64,000 bases of DNA from Cyclobacteriaceae bacterium (GTDB lineage: Bacteria; Bacteroidota; Bacteroidia; Cytophagales; Cyclobacteriaceae). The notes below the pieces were generated by a model. That model ran no database searches. It was not told the DNA's origin and was given only the letters and a program-made list of their open reading frames with translations. The position numbers and the translations under genes are program-made. The stretch's first letter is position 1; every line of letters begins with the position of its first letter. Shown here piece after piece: positions 26,198 through 34,253 of this stretch. Where the stretch lies: the NCBI GenBank assembly GCA_016787725.1, contig JAEUTZ010000016.1:1-64000 (forward strand). The letters are read 5' to 3'.

Positions 26198-26578
26198 TTA
26201 CTTCACTGCGATGCAAGAAATCTCAACATTGACATCTTTAGGAAGGCGGCTTACTTCCACCGTTTCGCGGGCCGGTGGTTGCGTAGCGAATTTTTTTCCG
26301 TAGGCTTCATTTACTACCGGAAATTGACCCATGTCTTTTAAAAAGATTGTACACTTAACCACATTGGTAAAGTCCATTCCGGCCACGGTCAAGATTTCAC
26401 CAATATTTTTCAACACCTGATTGGTCTCCTCGGTGATATTGTCTGTTAGAATTTTGCCCGAGGCCTTGTCAATCGCAATCTGCCCCGAAACAAATAGCAT
26501 GGATCCAACTTTAATAGCCTGGCTGTAAGGGCCAATGGGTTCCGGTGCATTGGCTGAATAAATTACTGCTTTTGACAT
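26198..26578 (-). CDS. ridA: RidA family reactive imine/enamine deaminase
   Basis: 126 residues, the normal family size. It hydrolyses 2-aminoacrylate and related imines produced by PLP enzymes, protecting them from damage. Seen are PIGPYSQAIKVGSMLFVSGQ, VVKCTIFLKDM and PPARETVEVSRLPKDVNVEI, the last containing the conserved arginine that binds the carboxylate. It is transcribed divergently from the neighbouring dehydrogenase-like gene, whose promoter begins inside its first codons. Confidence 0.95.
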   Translation of the reverse strand: MSKAVIYSANAPEPIGPYSQAIKVGSMLFVSGQIAIDKASGKILTDNITEETNQVLKNIGEILTVAGMDFTNVVKCTIFLKDMGQFPVVNEAYGKKFATQPPARETVEVSRLPKDVNVEISCIAVK

Positions 26579-26601
26579 AGAACGAGGTTATGTTACTTTT
26601 G
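26571..26601 (+). promoter_or_regulatory. Promoter of the 3-hydroxyacyl-CoA dehydrogenase-like gene
   Basis: TTTG at 26571-26574, a 19-bp spacer and TACTTTTG at 26594-26601 form a full consensus promoter. The -33 part overlaps the ridA start codon region on the other strand. Confidence 0.65.
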
Positions 26602-26646
26602 ATCAAATATCGGTAATCTGGTAACGCAAGACAATTGTACAGGCGC

Positions 26647-27294
26647 ATGAATATCCTGGTAGTCGGAAATGAACGGAACGGACAGGAATGCCGTGAAAAA
26701 TTTGGGACGGAGCATACCTGGTGGCGGGTGTCCAATTACCAGGAGGCGCAGGATTACCTGGAGACGACTGAGGTGATATTTGATTTTATTCCAGGCCCCA
26801 CCCTTGACGTAAAGATCTTTACCCATCAAATCGTATTTCTAAATACCACCTTCATTACCCTTTCAACATTATTGAAGAATAGTTCAGCATCAAGGGCAAG
26901 TTTTTTTGGTTTCTGTGGATTACCAACTTTTCTAAATCGTGAACGGCTGGAAGTAAGTGTTGCCAATGAAGGCGATGTTGCTGGACTGAAGGAAATTTGT
27001 GGGAGACTCAATACAATGTATTCCCTCGTGGCCGACACGGTTGGGATGGTTACCCCAAGGATTGTATGCATGATTATCAATGAAGCTTATTATACGGTAG
27101 CGGAGGGGACAGCCACGCGATCGGATATTGATCTGGCCATGAAGCTCGGCACCAATTACCCTTACGGACCGTTTGAATGGGCGGAACGGATTGGACTTAA
27201 TGAAGTCTACGAAGTTTTATTGGCTGTACACACAACCACCCGCGATGAGCGTTATTTGATTTGCCCACTATTGAAAAAAGAAGCGGGCTTTTAA
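26647..27294 (+). CDS. Reduced 3-hydroxyacyl-CoA dehydrogenase C-terminal domain protein
   Basis: About 215 residues from the ATG at 26647; a TTG at 26635 is in frame. The C-terminal half is a clear 3HCDH C-terminal domain: DTVGMVTPRIVCMIINEAYY, TRSDIDLAMKLGTNYPYGPFEW. The N-terminal Rossmann half is only about 110 residues and lacks the GxGxxG dinucleotide loop (it reads ILVVGNERNG), whereas standard enzymes have about 180 residues there. Dehydrogenase activity is therefore doubtful. It may be a binding or structural relative in phenylacetate or fatty acid metabolism. Transcribed alone. Confidence 0.75.
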   Translation: MNILVVGNERNGQECREKFGTEHTWWRVSNYQEAQDYLETTEVIFDFIPGPTLDVKIFTHQIVFLNTTFITLSTLLKNSSASRASFFGFCGLPTFLNRERLEVSVANEGDVAGLKEICGRLNTMYSLVADTVGMVTPRIVCMIINEAYYTVAEGTATRSDIDLAMKLGTNYPYGPFEWAERIGLNEVYEVLLAVHTTTRDERYLICPLLKKEAGF

Positions 27295-27297
27295 GAT

Positions 27298-27913
27298 TCA
27301 TTTCTTCTCGAACCTGAAATCACACTTGCTGGCCCCTAAAGCAAGGGTCCCCGTTCGCTTCAGCGTAAGTCCTGCCAGAGACGATGTGATGTGATCGATT
27401 TCACAGACTAACGGGTCAATATTTGGATCCGATGTCGTTGAAACAGGTTGCAAATACCACATTCCTGTATATCGATTCCATAGCCAAATCCCAGGGTCTC
27501 ATTTTTGTCCGTGAGAATTTGAACCACAAACCCATTGGGATGGGCTTGGTTTTTTGCCCCTTTTCGCTAACTGCTGGATGAGGACGATACCTACCCGGGT
27601 TTCAATAAGTTTGGGACGGAAGTTTTTTAATAACCTGTGTAAATAATATTTTGGTCGCACATAGTCATTGACGAGTTCAAATAGCACGGTCCGAATATTT
27701 TCGAATGATTCGCCTGCTTGGTGGAGTACCTCTATGGTGGCCAGGAAATAGGCAGCAATCTCCAATCTGCATCCACCGGGTTTTTAGAAGTTCTCGCAAC
27801 CCGCACTCCGGTTGTAAACGTTTCAATACGGCCTTAACTTCAAGCATGAGCCACTTAGTCTGTTGCGGAAAATGGCGTTGAATGACCCGGTGAAAGTGTT
27901 TTTTAAAACCCAC
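27298..27913 (-). pseudogene. Frameshifted L-2-amino-thiazoline-4-carboxylic acid (ATC) hydrolase family gene
   Basis: Reading the minus strand in shifting frames restores a continuous family-like protein. The first piece (GTG at 27913 to about 27765) has FKKHFHRVIQRHFPQQTKWL. The second has LEIAAYFLATIEVLHQAGE and LIETRVGIVLIQQLAKRG. The third has HPNGFVVQILTDKNETLGFG and IQECGICNLFQ. The last has PLVCEIDHITSSLAG and KRTGTLALGASKCDFRFEKK before a stop at 27298-27300. At least three single-base-scale shifts are needed, one near an A6/G4 run. The intact product would be about 205 residues. It starts 3 nt after the alkB-like stop, so it was the third gene of that operon. Confidence 0.75.
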
Positions 27914-27916
27914 ACC

Positions 27917-28534
27917 TCATGATACAATTTCTTTTTGCACTATGGTTCGAAACGTTAGATTCACCCGGGGGCTCCTAACTTTTTTTGTGGGTGGCAACCG
28001 GTGCAGCCAATTGATTTGTGTGGCACCTTTCATCACCAGCAAACTACCATGCTCCAACACCAATGAAACGGTTTCTTTCGTTTGTTTGTGTTTAAAAGAA
28101 AACTTCCGTTCAGCCCCAAAGCTTAACGAAGCGATTGCCGAATGTGGACCTAGCATCTTTTCATCATCACTGTGCCAGGCCATGCCTTCCTCACCGGTGT
28201 GGTACAGATTGAGCAAGCATGAATTGTAGGTGGCGCCACTTAATCGTTCAGACAACGCTTTTAGCTTCAGCAATTCGGGTGTCCAGGGCAACGCTTGTTT
28301 TGTTATGTTAGAATAGGTGTATGAATAATCCTGATCACCGTACCAGGCTACTTTGCGCTTGGTGATGATATGCCGGCCGAAAATCACCGCCTCATCATTT
28401 TTCCAGCTGATGGTCGTGAGGAGTTGCTCAAGATAATGGTGGGCCTGGGCAGTACTCATAATTCTACCGTGATACTCCACATCCCCATCAAAGGGAAGAA
28501 TGTTCAGAATTGTTTCCGAGTTAAATAAATCCAT
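27917..28534 (-). CDS. AlkB-like 2-oxoglutarate/Fe(II)-dependent dioxygenase
   Basis: 205 residues from the ATG at 28534; an earlier ATG at 28558 is possible but overlaps more of the upstream gene. Oxidative demethylation of alkylated nucleic-acid bases is the family reaction. Iron ligands are H121 and D123 in MAWHSDDEKM and H178 in WLHRLPP. The 2-oxoglutarate arginines are in SPRVNLTFRTI. Upstream, KVAWYGDQDYSYTYS matches the ALKBH2/3-like nucleotide-recognition lid. It overlaps the Ada-like gene by about 31 nt, and the decayed ATC-hydrolase gene follows. Confidence 0.9.
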   Translation of the reverse strand: MDLFNSETILNILPFDGDVEYHGRIMSTAQAHHYLEQLLTTISWKNDEAVIFGRHIITKRKVAWYGDQDYSYTYSNITKQALPWTPELLKLKALSERLSGATYNSCLLNLYHTGEEGMAWHSDDEKMLGPHSAIASLSFGAERKFSFKHKQTKETVSLVLEHGSLLVMKGATQINWLHRLPPTKKVRSPRVNLTFRTIVQKEIVS

Positions 28535-28740
28535 GCGTGATATTTCTTTTTTAAACATTGTCCACAGGGCCGATAGCCCTGTTTGATCGCTTCTTTTTCT
28601 GAGACAAAAAAGACCCGGTTTTGTCTTTTCATTCGCTTACCCGAAGTACAGGATAGCAATCCATAGATTTTTAACCGTTTGTTTCCTGCAAATGAAATTT
28701 CTTTTTGCTTTAAGGCTTTATATAGTAGTCTCGTGTGCAT
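28504..28740 (-). CDS. Short Ada-like metal-binding domain protein
   Basis: About 78 residues from the ATG at 28740; an ATG at 28758 is also in frame. It resembles the N-terminal methylphosphotriester domain of Ada: LLSCTSGKRMKRQNRVFF then EAIKQGYRPCGQC. Cysteines C31, C59 and C62 match three of the four zinc ligands, while the position of the fourth (Ada C42) appears to be lysine. No AraC or methyltransferase domain follows. Coupling to the overlapping AlkB-like gene supports a role in alkylation damage or its sensing, but activity is unproven. Confidence 0.75.
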   Translation of the reverse strand: MHTRLLYKALKQKEISFAGNKRLKIYGLLSCTSGKRMKRQNRVFFVSEKEAIKQGYRPCGQCLKKKYHAWIYLTRKQF

Positions 28741-28851
28741 TGAAGAGTGAAAGAGCATTACCTGACAAAGGTAGTATCCGGTGAACAATTATAAACCCGA
28801 TTCTTGCTGAGTTGATAAATTTGAGTTTTTCAAGACAACACTTTCTGCTTC

Positions 28852-28896
28852 TGTAACTTTAGTCACTAACTTAGCAGGTGTTAACCGATACCTTTG
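28852..28896 (+). promoter_or_regulatory. Crp/Fnr-type operator 1 and promoter of the TauE-like gene
   Basis: Palindrome TGTAACTTTAGTCACT at 28852-28867 and a full -7 element TACCTTTG at 28889-28896. The distance from palindrome centre to -7 box is 29.5 bp, which puts the operator near -41 as for class II activation. Confidence 0.75.
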
Positions 28897-28907
28897 CGCC
28901 TTTATTG

Positions 28908-29711
28908 ATGACAACAATGGAAATAGTTGGTTATGCAGCCTCCATCATTATGGGCCTTTCCCTGGGATTGATTGGCGGAGGAGGTTCTATACTTACCGTC
29001 CCGATCCTGGTTTATTTGTTTGATGTTGACCCGGTACTCTCAACTGCCTATTCATTATTTGTAGTGGGCCTTACCAGTGTGGTGGGCTCTTACAGTCATT
29101 TTAAGAAAGGCAATGTTCATTTACAAACTGCTGTAATCTTCGGTGTGCCTTCCATTCTTGCGGTGTATGCCGTACGAAAATTTGTCGTACCCGTTATACC
29201 AGATCCTGTTTTCACAATCAGTAATCTGGTCGTAACCAAACCCCTTTTTATCCTGGTCCTCTTCGCCTTGCTGATGGTGGTCGCCAGCATTTCGATGATT
29301 CGCAAAATCACCTTGAAAGAGGAACGGTCAGGACATATTCATTACAATTACCCGGTCATTTTTCTGGAAGGAATCCTGGTGGGCGGAATCACCGGTCTAG
29401 TCGGAGCTGGCGGTGGCTTTCTGATTATTCCAGCACTGGTCTTATTGGCTGGATTGCCGATGAAGCAAGCCGTGGGTACTTCCTTGTTGATCATTGCCCT
29501 AAAATCGCTCATTGGTTTTACCGGAGATTTAGGTTCCGGACTCGAAATCGACTATCAGTTCATGTTGTTCTTTTCTGTTTTTGCTATGGTAGGAATTGTG
29601 GCCGGCAGCTATTTGACCCGGTTCATTCCGAACGAAAAGTTAAAACCGGCATTTGGTTGGTTTGTGCTGATCATGGGCATTTACATCCTCGTCAAGGAGC
29701 TCTTCCTATAA
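28908..29711 (+). CDS. TauE/SafE family sulfite/sulfur anion exporter
   Basis: About 267 residues from the ATG at 28908; an ATG at 28917 is also in frame, and the GTG at 28878 lies upstream of the -7 box and is rejected. Eight hydrophobic helices are seen with the two internally repeated family motifs: LSLGLIGGGGSILTVPILVY and GITGLVGAGGGFLIIPALVL, each followed by a helix with TAYSLF or VGTSLL. Members export sulfite, sulfoacetate or other organosulfur anions. Its operator-linked promoter and neighbours suggest disposal of sulfite formed by the persulfide dioxygenase. Transcribed as a single gene. Confidence 0.88.
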   Translation: MTTMEIVGYAASIIMGLSLGLIGGGGSILTVPILVYLFDVDPVLSTAYSLFVVGLTSVVGSYSHFKKGNVHLQTAVIFGVPSILAVYAVRKFVVPVIPDPVFTISNLVVTKPLFILVLFALLMVVASISMIRKITLKEERSGHIHYNYPVIFLEGILVGGITGLVGAGGGFLIIPALVLLAGLPMKQAVGTSLLIIALKSLIGFTGDLGSGLEIDYQFMLFFSVFAMVGIVAGSYLTRFIPNEKLKPAFGWFVLIMGIYILVKELFL

Positions 29712-29899
29712 AACCGGAAGCACTTGATTAGTCATTTTTTCTCCGGAATGCGAAAAGTCCAACGTGTTAATGCCTGCCTGAGCGGGAGTGGATTTTAGTG
29801 CGTGTTAAGGCCATTTTAAGCCTTTAATCCCATTTATTATAATTTTCGGAAGGACCGCCCTCAATACAAAACCTTTAATAAGCCATAAAACTAACCCTC
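29712..29899. other. Intergenic region upstream of the YeeE operon
   Basis: Nothing coding is seen. A weak CCGGA...TCCGG pairing after the TauE gene is not a convincing terminator. The regulatory elements of the next operon begin at 29900. Confidence 0.5.
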
Positions 29900-29945
29900 T
29901 GTAACTTTTGTTACTGACATTAGTCATGTTTGTCCTGTATTTTTG
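29900..29945 (+). promoter_or_regulatory. Crp/Fnr-type operator 2 and promoter of the YeeE-TsdA-porin operon
   Basis: Palindrome TGTAACTTTTGTTACT at 29900-29915, with perfectly symmetrical GTAAC/GTTAC half-sites, and -7 element TATTTTTG at 29938-29945. Centre to -7 distance is 30.5 bp. It precedes the first YeeE gene by 29 nt. Confidence 0.8.
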
Positions 29946-29974
29946 TTCCTAGATTAAGATAACCCTTACCTGTT

Positions 29975-30538
29975 ATGATAGAATTGATGCGTCAGCCCTG
30001 GCCCTGGTATGTGGCGGGAGCCGTTATTGGACTTACTGTTCCAGCTTTGTTGTTGTTAGGCAACAAGCACCTTGGCATTTCCTCTTCCTTGCGACATGTA
30101 TGCGCTGCCTGTATTCCGGGAAACATTTCATTTTTCAAGTATGACTGGAAAAAGGAAATCTGGAATCTGTTTTTTGTTGGCGGAGTATTGATAGGTGGCA
30201 TTATCGCTGCCCAGGCATTAAGCAACCCCGATCAAATTGTAATCTCTGAAAAGACCGTTACAGACCTGCAGGCATTGAATGTGACCGTAGATGGCGAGTT
30301 GATGCCGGCATCCATTTTCAGTTTTGAAAACCTGCTAACAATACAAGGCTTTTTGTTTTTTGTAGTCGGTGGATTCCTGGTGGGTTTTGGCACCCGCTAT
30401 GCCGGAGGGTGTACCAGTGGGCATACCATCATGGGCCTTTCTAACCTGCAATGGCCCTCACTGGTGGCAACGTGTTGCTTCATGGTTGGTGGTATGGTGA
30501 TGATTCATTTTATTTTCCCCTGGTTGATGAGTTTATAA
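29975..30538 (+). CDS. YeeE/YedE family sulfur transporter, first half
   Basis: 187 residues with about four to five hydrophobic helices. The hallmark [17 protein letters not shown] carries the conserved Cys that in E. coli/Spirochaeta YeeE relays thiosulfate through the pore. Other cysteines appear in [11 protein letters not shown]. The family takes up thiosulfate or related sulfur units. Here the transporter is encoded as two separate halves, the second starting 18 nt downstream. Both are probably required together, which is a family-level inference. Confidence 0.88.
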   Translation: MIELMRQPWPWYVAGAVIGLTVPALLLLGNKHLGISSSLRHVCAACIPGNISFFKYDWKKEIWNLFFVGGVLIGGIIAAQALSNPDQIVISEKTVTDLQALNVTVDGELMPASIFSFENLLTIQGFLFFVVGGFLVGFGTRYAGGCTSGHTIMGLSNLQWPSLVATCCFMVGGMVMIHFIFPWLMSL

Positions 30539-30556
30539 AACTATAAAGAGATAGCG

Positions 30557-31066
30557 ATGCAAAAGGCAAAGGATGAGTTTGTAGATGTTTCAGCAGTACC
30601 CCACCCGATTGAGTGTGAAGCACCCAACGATCAGGTAACCAAAGAGACCCTGATTGGATCGAACATTAAGTACCTGATTACAGGCATTGTGTTTGGAATT
30701 GTATTTGTAAAAGCGGAGATCATTTCCTGGTACCGCATTCAAGAGATGTTCCGTTTCCATTCCTTCCATATGTATGGTGTTATTGGCACTGCAGTGATTG
30801 TGGGTGCAATTTCCGTATGGGCCATCAAGCGTTTCGGCATTAAAACCATGCAGGGCGAAACGGTAGTTTTTCATGACAAGCAATTTCATTGGGGAAATGT
30901 AATTGGTGGGGTAATGTTTGGGTTAGGCTGGGGAATAACCGGTGCCTGTCCAGGCCCGCTTTTCGCGCAGATTGGCAGTGGATTTCTTGTTGTAATTGTA
31001 ACCCTGTTGAGCGCTGTTGCAGGGACATGGGTGTATGGGTTGCTTCAAAAGAAGTTGCCACATTAA
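30557..31066 (+). CDS. YeeE/YedE family sulfur transporter, second half (DUF6691 type)
   Basis: 169 residues. A polar N-terminus of about 35 residues precedes four hydrophobic helices. GWGITGACPGPLFAQIGSG is the second-half signature with the pore cysteine. Partner of the preceding YeeE half. Expression from operator 2 is likely, as the genes are 18 nt apart. After it, 122 nt separate it from the cytochrome gene; that gap holds CCGATA/TATCGG and ACCGAT/ATCGGT pairings around 31110-31135 but no operator of the cluster type. Confidence 0.87.
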   Translation: MQKAKDEFVDVSAVPHPIECEAPNDQVTKETLIGSNIKYLITGIVFGIVFVKAEIISWYRIQEMFRFHSFHMYGVIGTAVIVGAISVWAIKRFGIKTMQGETVVFHDKQFHWGNVIGGVMFGLGWGITGACPGPLFAQIGSGFLVVIVTLLSAVAGTWVYGLLQKKLPH

Positions 31067-31188
31067 AAAGTCAGCTCAAAAAATCTTTTAACTCAGAATG
31101 AGAAACCGATCCCCGATAGAAAATCTTATCGGTAAACGAATCGGGTATTTTTAAAGAGTGCTGTAATTCACATGCTGCATTGCACCAA

Positions 31189-32229
31189 ATGGAAAGTTAT
31201 TCTCCACACGATCGTCCTTTTGTTAAAATGATCAGCCTGGTGTTGGTGCTGGTGGTTTTTCTGTTGATTGCCATGGGAGTGCTAACCTCCATCGTAGTAA
31301 TCGGACCCAAGAAAGTGGCAGCGTGGTTGGCCACTCCAGATACAGTTAAGCCCACGGTTGAAACCGGGTCCAATTTTTGGCAGGCCCCGGATTGGAAGCT
31401 GGTTCCCGAGGATGAACAGGGAAAGCTTATCCGCTACGGACGAGATTTGATTGTGCAAACGTCATCCTATCTGGGTCCCAACGGTTCGGTGAAAGCGATG
31501 AGCAATGGCATGAATTGTCAGAATTGCCATCTGGATGCCGGCACCAAACTTTTTGGAAATAATTACAGTGCGGTGGCGGCAACCTATCCAAAATTCCGGC
31601 CCCGGTCCGGTACAGAGGAAACCATTGAAAAGCGTGTGAACGATTGTTTTGAGCGCAGTTTGAATGGCCTAGCTCTGGCAGAAAACAGCAAAGAGATGAA
31701 AGCAATTGTGGCCTACATTAACTGGGTAGGCAAGGATGTTCCGAAAGGAAAGTCTCCTGAAGGATCAGGGTTGGTTGAGCTCCCTTTCCTGGACCGGCCA
31801 GCCAATGTTGAGAATGGAAAGGTGGTTTACGAAAAGCAATGCGTTGTGTGCCACGGCAAAGAGGGGAACGGGATTGCATTGGCCGATGGTACCGGTTGGC
31901 AATTTCCTCCGTTGTGGGGCGAACATAGTTATAACCAGGGTGCTGGCCTTTACCGTCTCTCTCGTTTTGCCGGATACGTAAAAGCAAACATGCCTTTGGG
32001 GGCAACCTTTGACAATCCGCAATTAACCGATGAAGAAGCGTGGGATGTGGCGGCTTATGTTAATGCACTCCCTCGCCCTGAAAAAGATTTGAGCCAGGAC
32101 TGGCCGGATATTTCAAAGAAACCAATTGATCATCCCTTTGGTCCCTTTGCGGATGAGTTTGATGAGACCCAACATAAATTTGGTCCTTTCAAACCGATAC
32201 AGGAGAAACGAAAAGCCGGGGCGAAGTAA
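31189..32229 (+). CDS. tsdA: TsdA-like diheme c-type cytochrome (thiosulfate dehydrogenase family)
   Basis: About 346 residues from the ATG at 31189; an in-frame TTG at 31180 is less likely. An N-terminal membrane anchor (residues 10-35, VKMISLVLVLVVFLLIAMGV) is followed by two heme sites, C110-x2-C113-H114 in GMNCQNCHLDAGT and C218-x2-C221-H222 in KQCVVCHGKEGNG. KRVNDCFERSLNG contains C153, at the place of the unusual axial cysteine of TsdA. PPLWGEHSYNQGAG is also family typical. The reaction would be oxidation of two thiosulfates to tetrathionate, or the reverse. Membrane tethering suggests electron transfer to the respiratory chain. Confidence 0.87.
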   Translation: MESYSPHDRPFVKMISLVLVLVVFLLIAMGVLTSIVVIGPKKVAAWLATPDTVKPTVETGSNFWQAPDWKLVPEDEQGKLIRYGRDLIVQTSSYLGPNGSVKAMSNGMNCQNCHLDAGTKLFGNNYSAVAATYPKFRPRSGTEETIEKRVNDCFERSLNGLALAENSKEMKAIVAYINWVGKDVPKGKSPEGSGLVELPFLDRPANVENGKVVYEKQCVVCHGKEGNGIALADGTGWQFPPLWGEHSYNQGAGLYRLSRFAGYVKANMPLGATFDNPQLTDEEAWDVAAYVNALPRPEKDLSQDWPDISKKPIDHPFGPFADEFDETQHKFGPFKPIQEKRKAGAK

Positions 32230-32233
32230 ATCC

Positions 32234-33664
32234 ATGAAGTTTTTAAAGATGATTGTAACCAGTTTGCTGGCGTTGGGCGGATTGCGGTCGGGGCAAGCAC
32301 AGCATCATGATCCGAACTGGTCGGCCGAACGAATTCTGATAGATAAGCAATGCCTGGAGAAGGACAGCCTCACCAACCTGCTTCACAACATGGGCACATT
32401 TGAAGGCCATATCCGGAATTTCTTCATGACGACAACCAATCATGCCGGGTTTCCGGATTATTATGCGTTGGGGATCGGGGGCGGGCTAGGGTACTATTCA
32501 CCGGTGGTAAAAGGATTTCAGTTAGGCATGTCGGGCTTTATCATTTATAATGTAGCATCATCACCATTGGCACCGGCACCGCCTTTTGCCAACCGGTACG
32601 AGGTAGGATTGTTTGACCTAACCAATCCGGATAATCATGAAGATCTGGACCGGCTGGAAGATCTTTATTTGCGGTACTACTATAACTCGAAAAATAAATC
32701 CTACTTCCAGGTAGGCAAGTTTCATTTAAAGACACCCCTGATTAACCTGCAAGACGGACGGATGCGCCCCAATTTACAAGAGGGTGTTTGGGGCGAATGG
32801 AATGAATGGAATAAGGTTAAATTAAAAGCTGGTTGGATTTGGCGCTCTTCGCCTCGCTCCACCATCCGCTGGTATCATATAGGCGAATCGCTGGTTTATC
32901 CAAACGGGCGGGCCGTTAATGGAAACAAAGCAACGTATTCAAACCACACACAGAGCGAGGGAATTGCCATCGCAAACCTGGGGCTTAAGCCAACTAAACA
33001 GTTCGACTACCAGCTTTGGAATTATTATGTTGCAAGCCTGTTCAACATGGCCCTAAACAAAATTGAATTTCGACAGCAATCCGGAAGCCGATTGTGGATG
33101 GCCGGGGTTCAATACTTCTGGCAACAATCTCTAAATAATGATACACTGGCGATTGAAAAGCAATACATCACCGTGCAGGAGCAATCCCATACGGTGAGCG
33201 CCAGGATTAGCGTATCCAACAGCCGGCAGGATGAATGGTCACTCAACTACACCCGGATAACCCAGCATGGCCGGTTTTTATTTCCACGGGAGTGGGGCAT
33301 TGAACCCTTTTATACCTTTCTACAACGTGAACGCAATGAAGGAGCTGGCAATGTGCATGCATCCTCCGTACAACATACGCGACATCTCGATAAGGGCAAG
33401 CATTGGGAAGTAATGGCGGCTGGCGGCATGTATTGGATGCCCTCTGTTATTGATGCCAGACTGAATAAATATGCCATGCCATCTTACTTTCAATTGAATG
33501 CCCGATCACGCTATCGCTTTCAGGGATTTCTGACAGGATTAAATCTGGAAGTATTATATTCCTATAAGGGAAATCTAGTGAAGGGCCTGGAAACTCAACC
33601 AGGATATTACCACAACAAGGTTGATATGCACCACCTTTCTGTGGTATTGGATTATTATTTTTAA
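32234..33664 (+). CDS. OprD-like outer-membrane porin
   Basis: 476 residues from the ATG at 32234, 4 nt after the cytochrome stop; the frame is open further upstream inside that gene but only this start gives a signal peptide (KFLKMIVTSLLALGGLRSGQAQ). OprD/AlgE-type features are GHIRNFFMTTTN, YYALGIGGGLGYYSP, EDLYLRYYYNSKNKSYFQVG and DGRMRPNLQEGVWGEW, with alternating strands and a terminal aromatic (VVLDYYF). It probably admits small anions for the TsdA/YeeE system, as judged by operon position. Confidence 0.85.
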   Translation: MKFLKMIVTSLLALGGLRSGQAQHHDPNWSAERILIDKQCLEKDSLTNLLHNMGTFEGHIRNFFMTTTNHAGFPDYYALGIGGGLGYYSPVVKGFQLGMSGFIIYNVASSPLAPAPPFANRYEVGLFDLTNPDNHEDLDRLEDLYLRYYYNSKNKSYFQVGKFHLKTPLINLQDGRMRPNLQEGVWGEWNEWNKVKLKAGWIWRSSPRSTIRWYHIGESLVYPNGRAVNGNKATYSNHTQSEGIAIANLGLKPTKQFDYQLWNYYVASLFNMALNKIEFRQQSGSRLWMAGVQYFWQQSLNNDTLAIEKQYITVQEQSHTVSARISVSNSRQDEWSLNYTRITQHGRFLFPREWGIEPFYTFLQRERNEGAGNVHASSVQHTRHLDKGKHWEVMAAGGMYWMPSVIDARLNKYAMPSYFQLNARSRYRFQGFLTGLNLEVLYSYKGNLVKGLETQPGYYHNKVDMHHLSVVLDYYF

Positions 33665-33709
33665 TCAAAGGAAGCTAAGTATTTCGATGCCGAACGATGA
33701 GCAAGATCA

Positions 33710-33755
33710 TGTAACATTTGTTACTAACTTATTGGTTAGATTATTTGCACCTTTG
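33710..33755 (+). promoter_or_regulatory. Crp/Fnr-type operator 3 and promoter of the rhodanese gene
   Basis: Palindrome TGTAACATTTGTTACT at 33710-33725 and -7 element CACCTTTG at 33748-33755 (one mismatch). Centre to -7 distance is 30.5 bp. The rhodanese ATG is 19 nt downstream. Confidence 0.75.
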
Positions 33756-33773
33756 CAGTAAACAGGTAAGCGT

Positions 33774-34157
33774 ATGATTTGTAATCTGCCAGGGTTATTC
33801 ATCATTTGGATGATAACAACTTTGTCCCTTCAGGCTCAATCCATTACTAAACTTGATCCTGAAAAATTTGAAAAGAAGTTGGTTGAAGTAAAAAATCCAG
33901 TACTTATTGATGTACGAACCCCGGAAGAATATAGAGGGGGTCATTTAGAAGAAGCTACCCTCATGGATTATTATGCAAGTGATTTTAAATCCAAAGCATC
34001 TAAATTGGATCGAGCCAAACCTGTGTTTGTTTATTGTGCTTCTGGGGTGCGCAGCAACAGTGCAGCGGAAATATTTAAAGGGCTTGGATTTCAGGTTTAT
34101 GATTTAGCCGGAGGAATTCGTTCCTGGTCCCGGGCTGGAAAGGCAATCGCGAAGTAA
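33774..34157 (+). CDS. Periplasmic single-domain rhodanese
   Basis: 127 residues. Signal peptide of about 20 residues ending SLQAQ, then one rhodanese domain: VLIDVRTPEEYRGGHLEEA and the active-site loop VYCASGVRSNSA with C88, closing with YDLAGGIRSW. Transfers or binds sulfane sulfur through a cysteine persulfide, presumably in the periplasm. It has its own operator-linked promoter, so it belongs to the same predicted regulon as the thiosulfate genes. Confidence 0.92.
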   Translation: MICNLPGLFIIWMITTLSLQAQSITKLDPEKFEKKLVEVKNPVLIDVRTPEEYRGGHLEEATLMDYYASDFKSKASKLDRAKPVFVYCASGVRSNSAAEIFKGLGFQVYDLAGGIRSWSRAGKAIAK

Positions 34158-34215
34158 CCGATGGCGGTAGACGCATAATTTATTCTAGTGGAAAAAAAGT
34201 CCTGTCGATAAGATA

Positions 34216-34231
34216 TTACTCATAGGAGTAA
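34216..34231. promoter_or_regulatory. Palindrome upstream of the dipeptidase gene
   Basis: TTACTCATAGGAGTAA has perfect 6-bp arms (TTACTC/GAGTAA). A TACCTTCG -7-like box follows at 34243-34250, only 3 nt before the ATG. The palindrome differs in sequence and position from the Crp/Fnr-type sites and could be a different operator. Confidence 0.45.
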
Positions 34232-34253
34232 GCAGTTTTCACTACCTTCGACT

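Noticed and set aside
31100-31150. Possible terminator after the second YeeE gene
   Set aside because: Several 6-bp pairings with ATCGG are possible but none gives a compact stem with a T tract.
31150-31188. Possible seventh Crp/Fnr-type site upstream of the cytochrome gene (TGTAATTCAC)
   Set aside because: The half-sites have no 4-bp spacer and no -7 box lies about 30 bp downstream; the gene is better placed in the operator 2 operon.
32126-32233. N-terminal extension of the porin inside the cytochrome gene
   Set aside because: No family match, and it would hide the signal peptide that begins at 32234.
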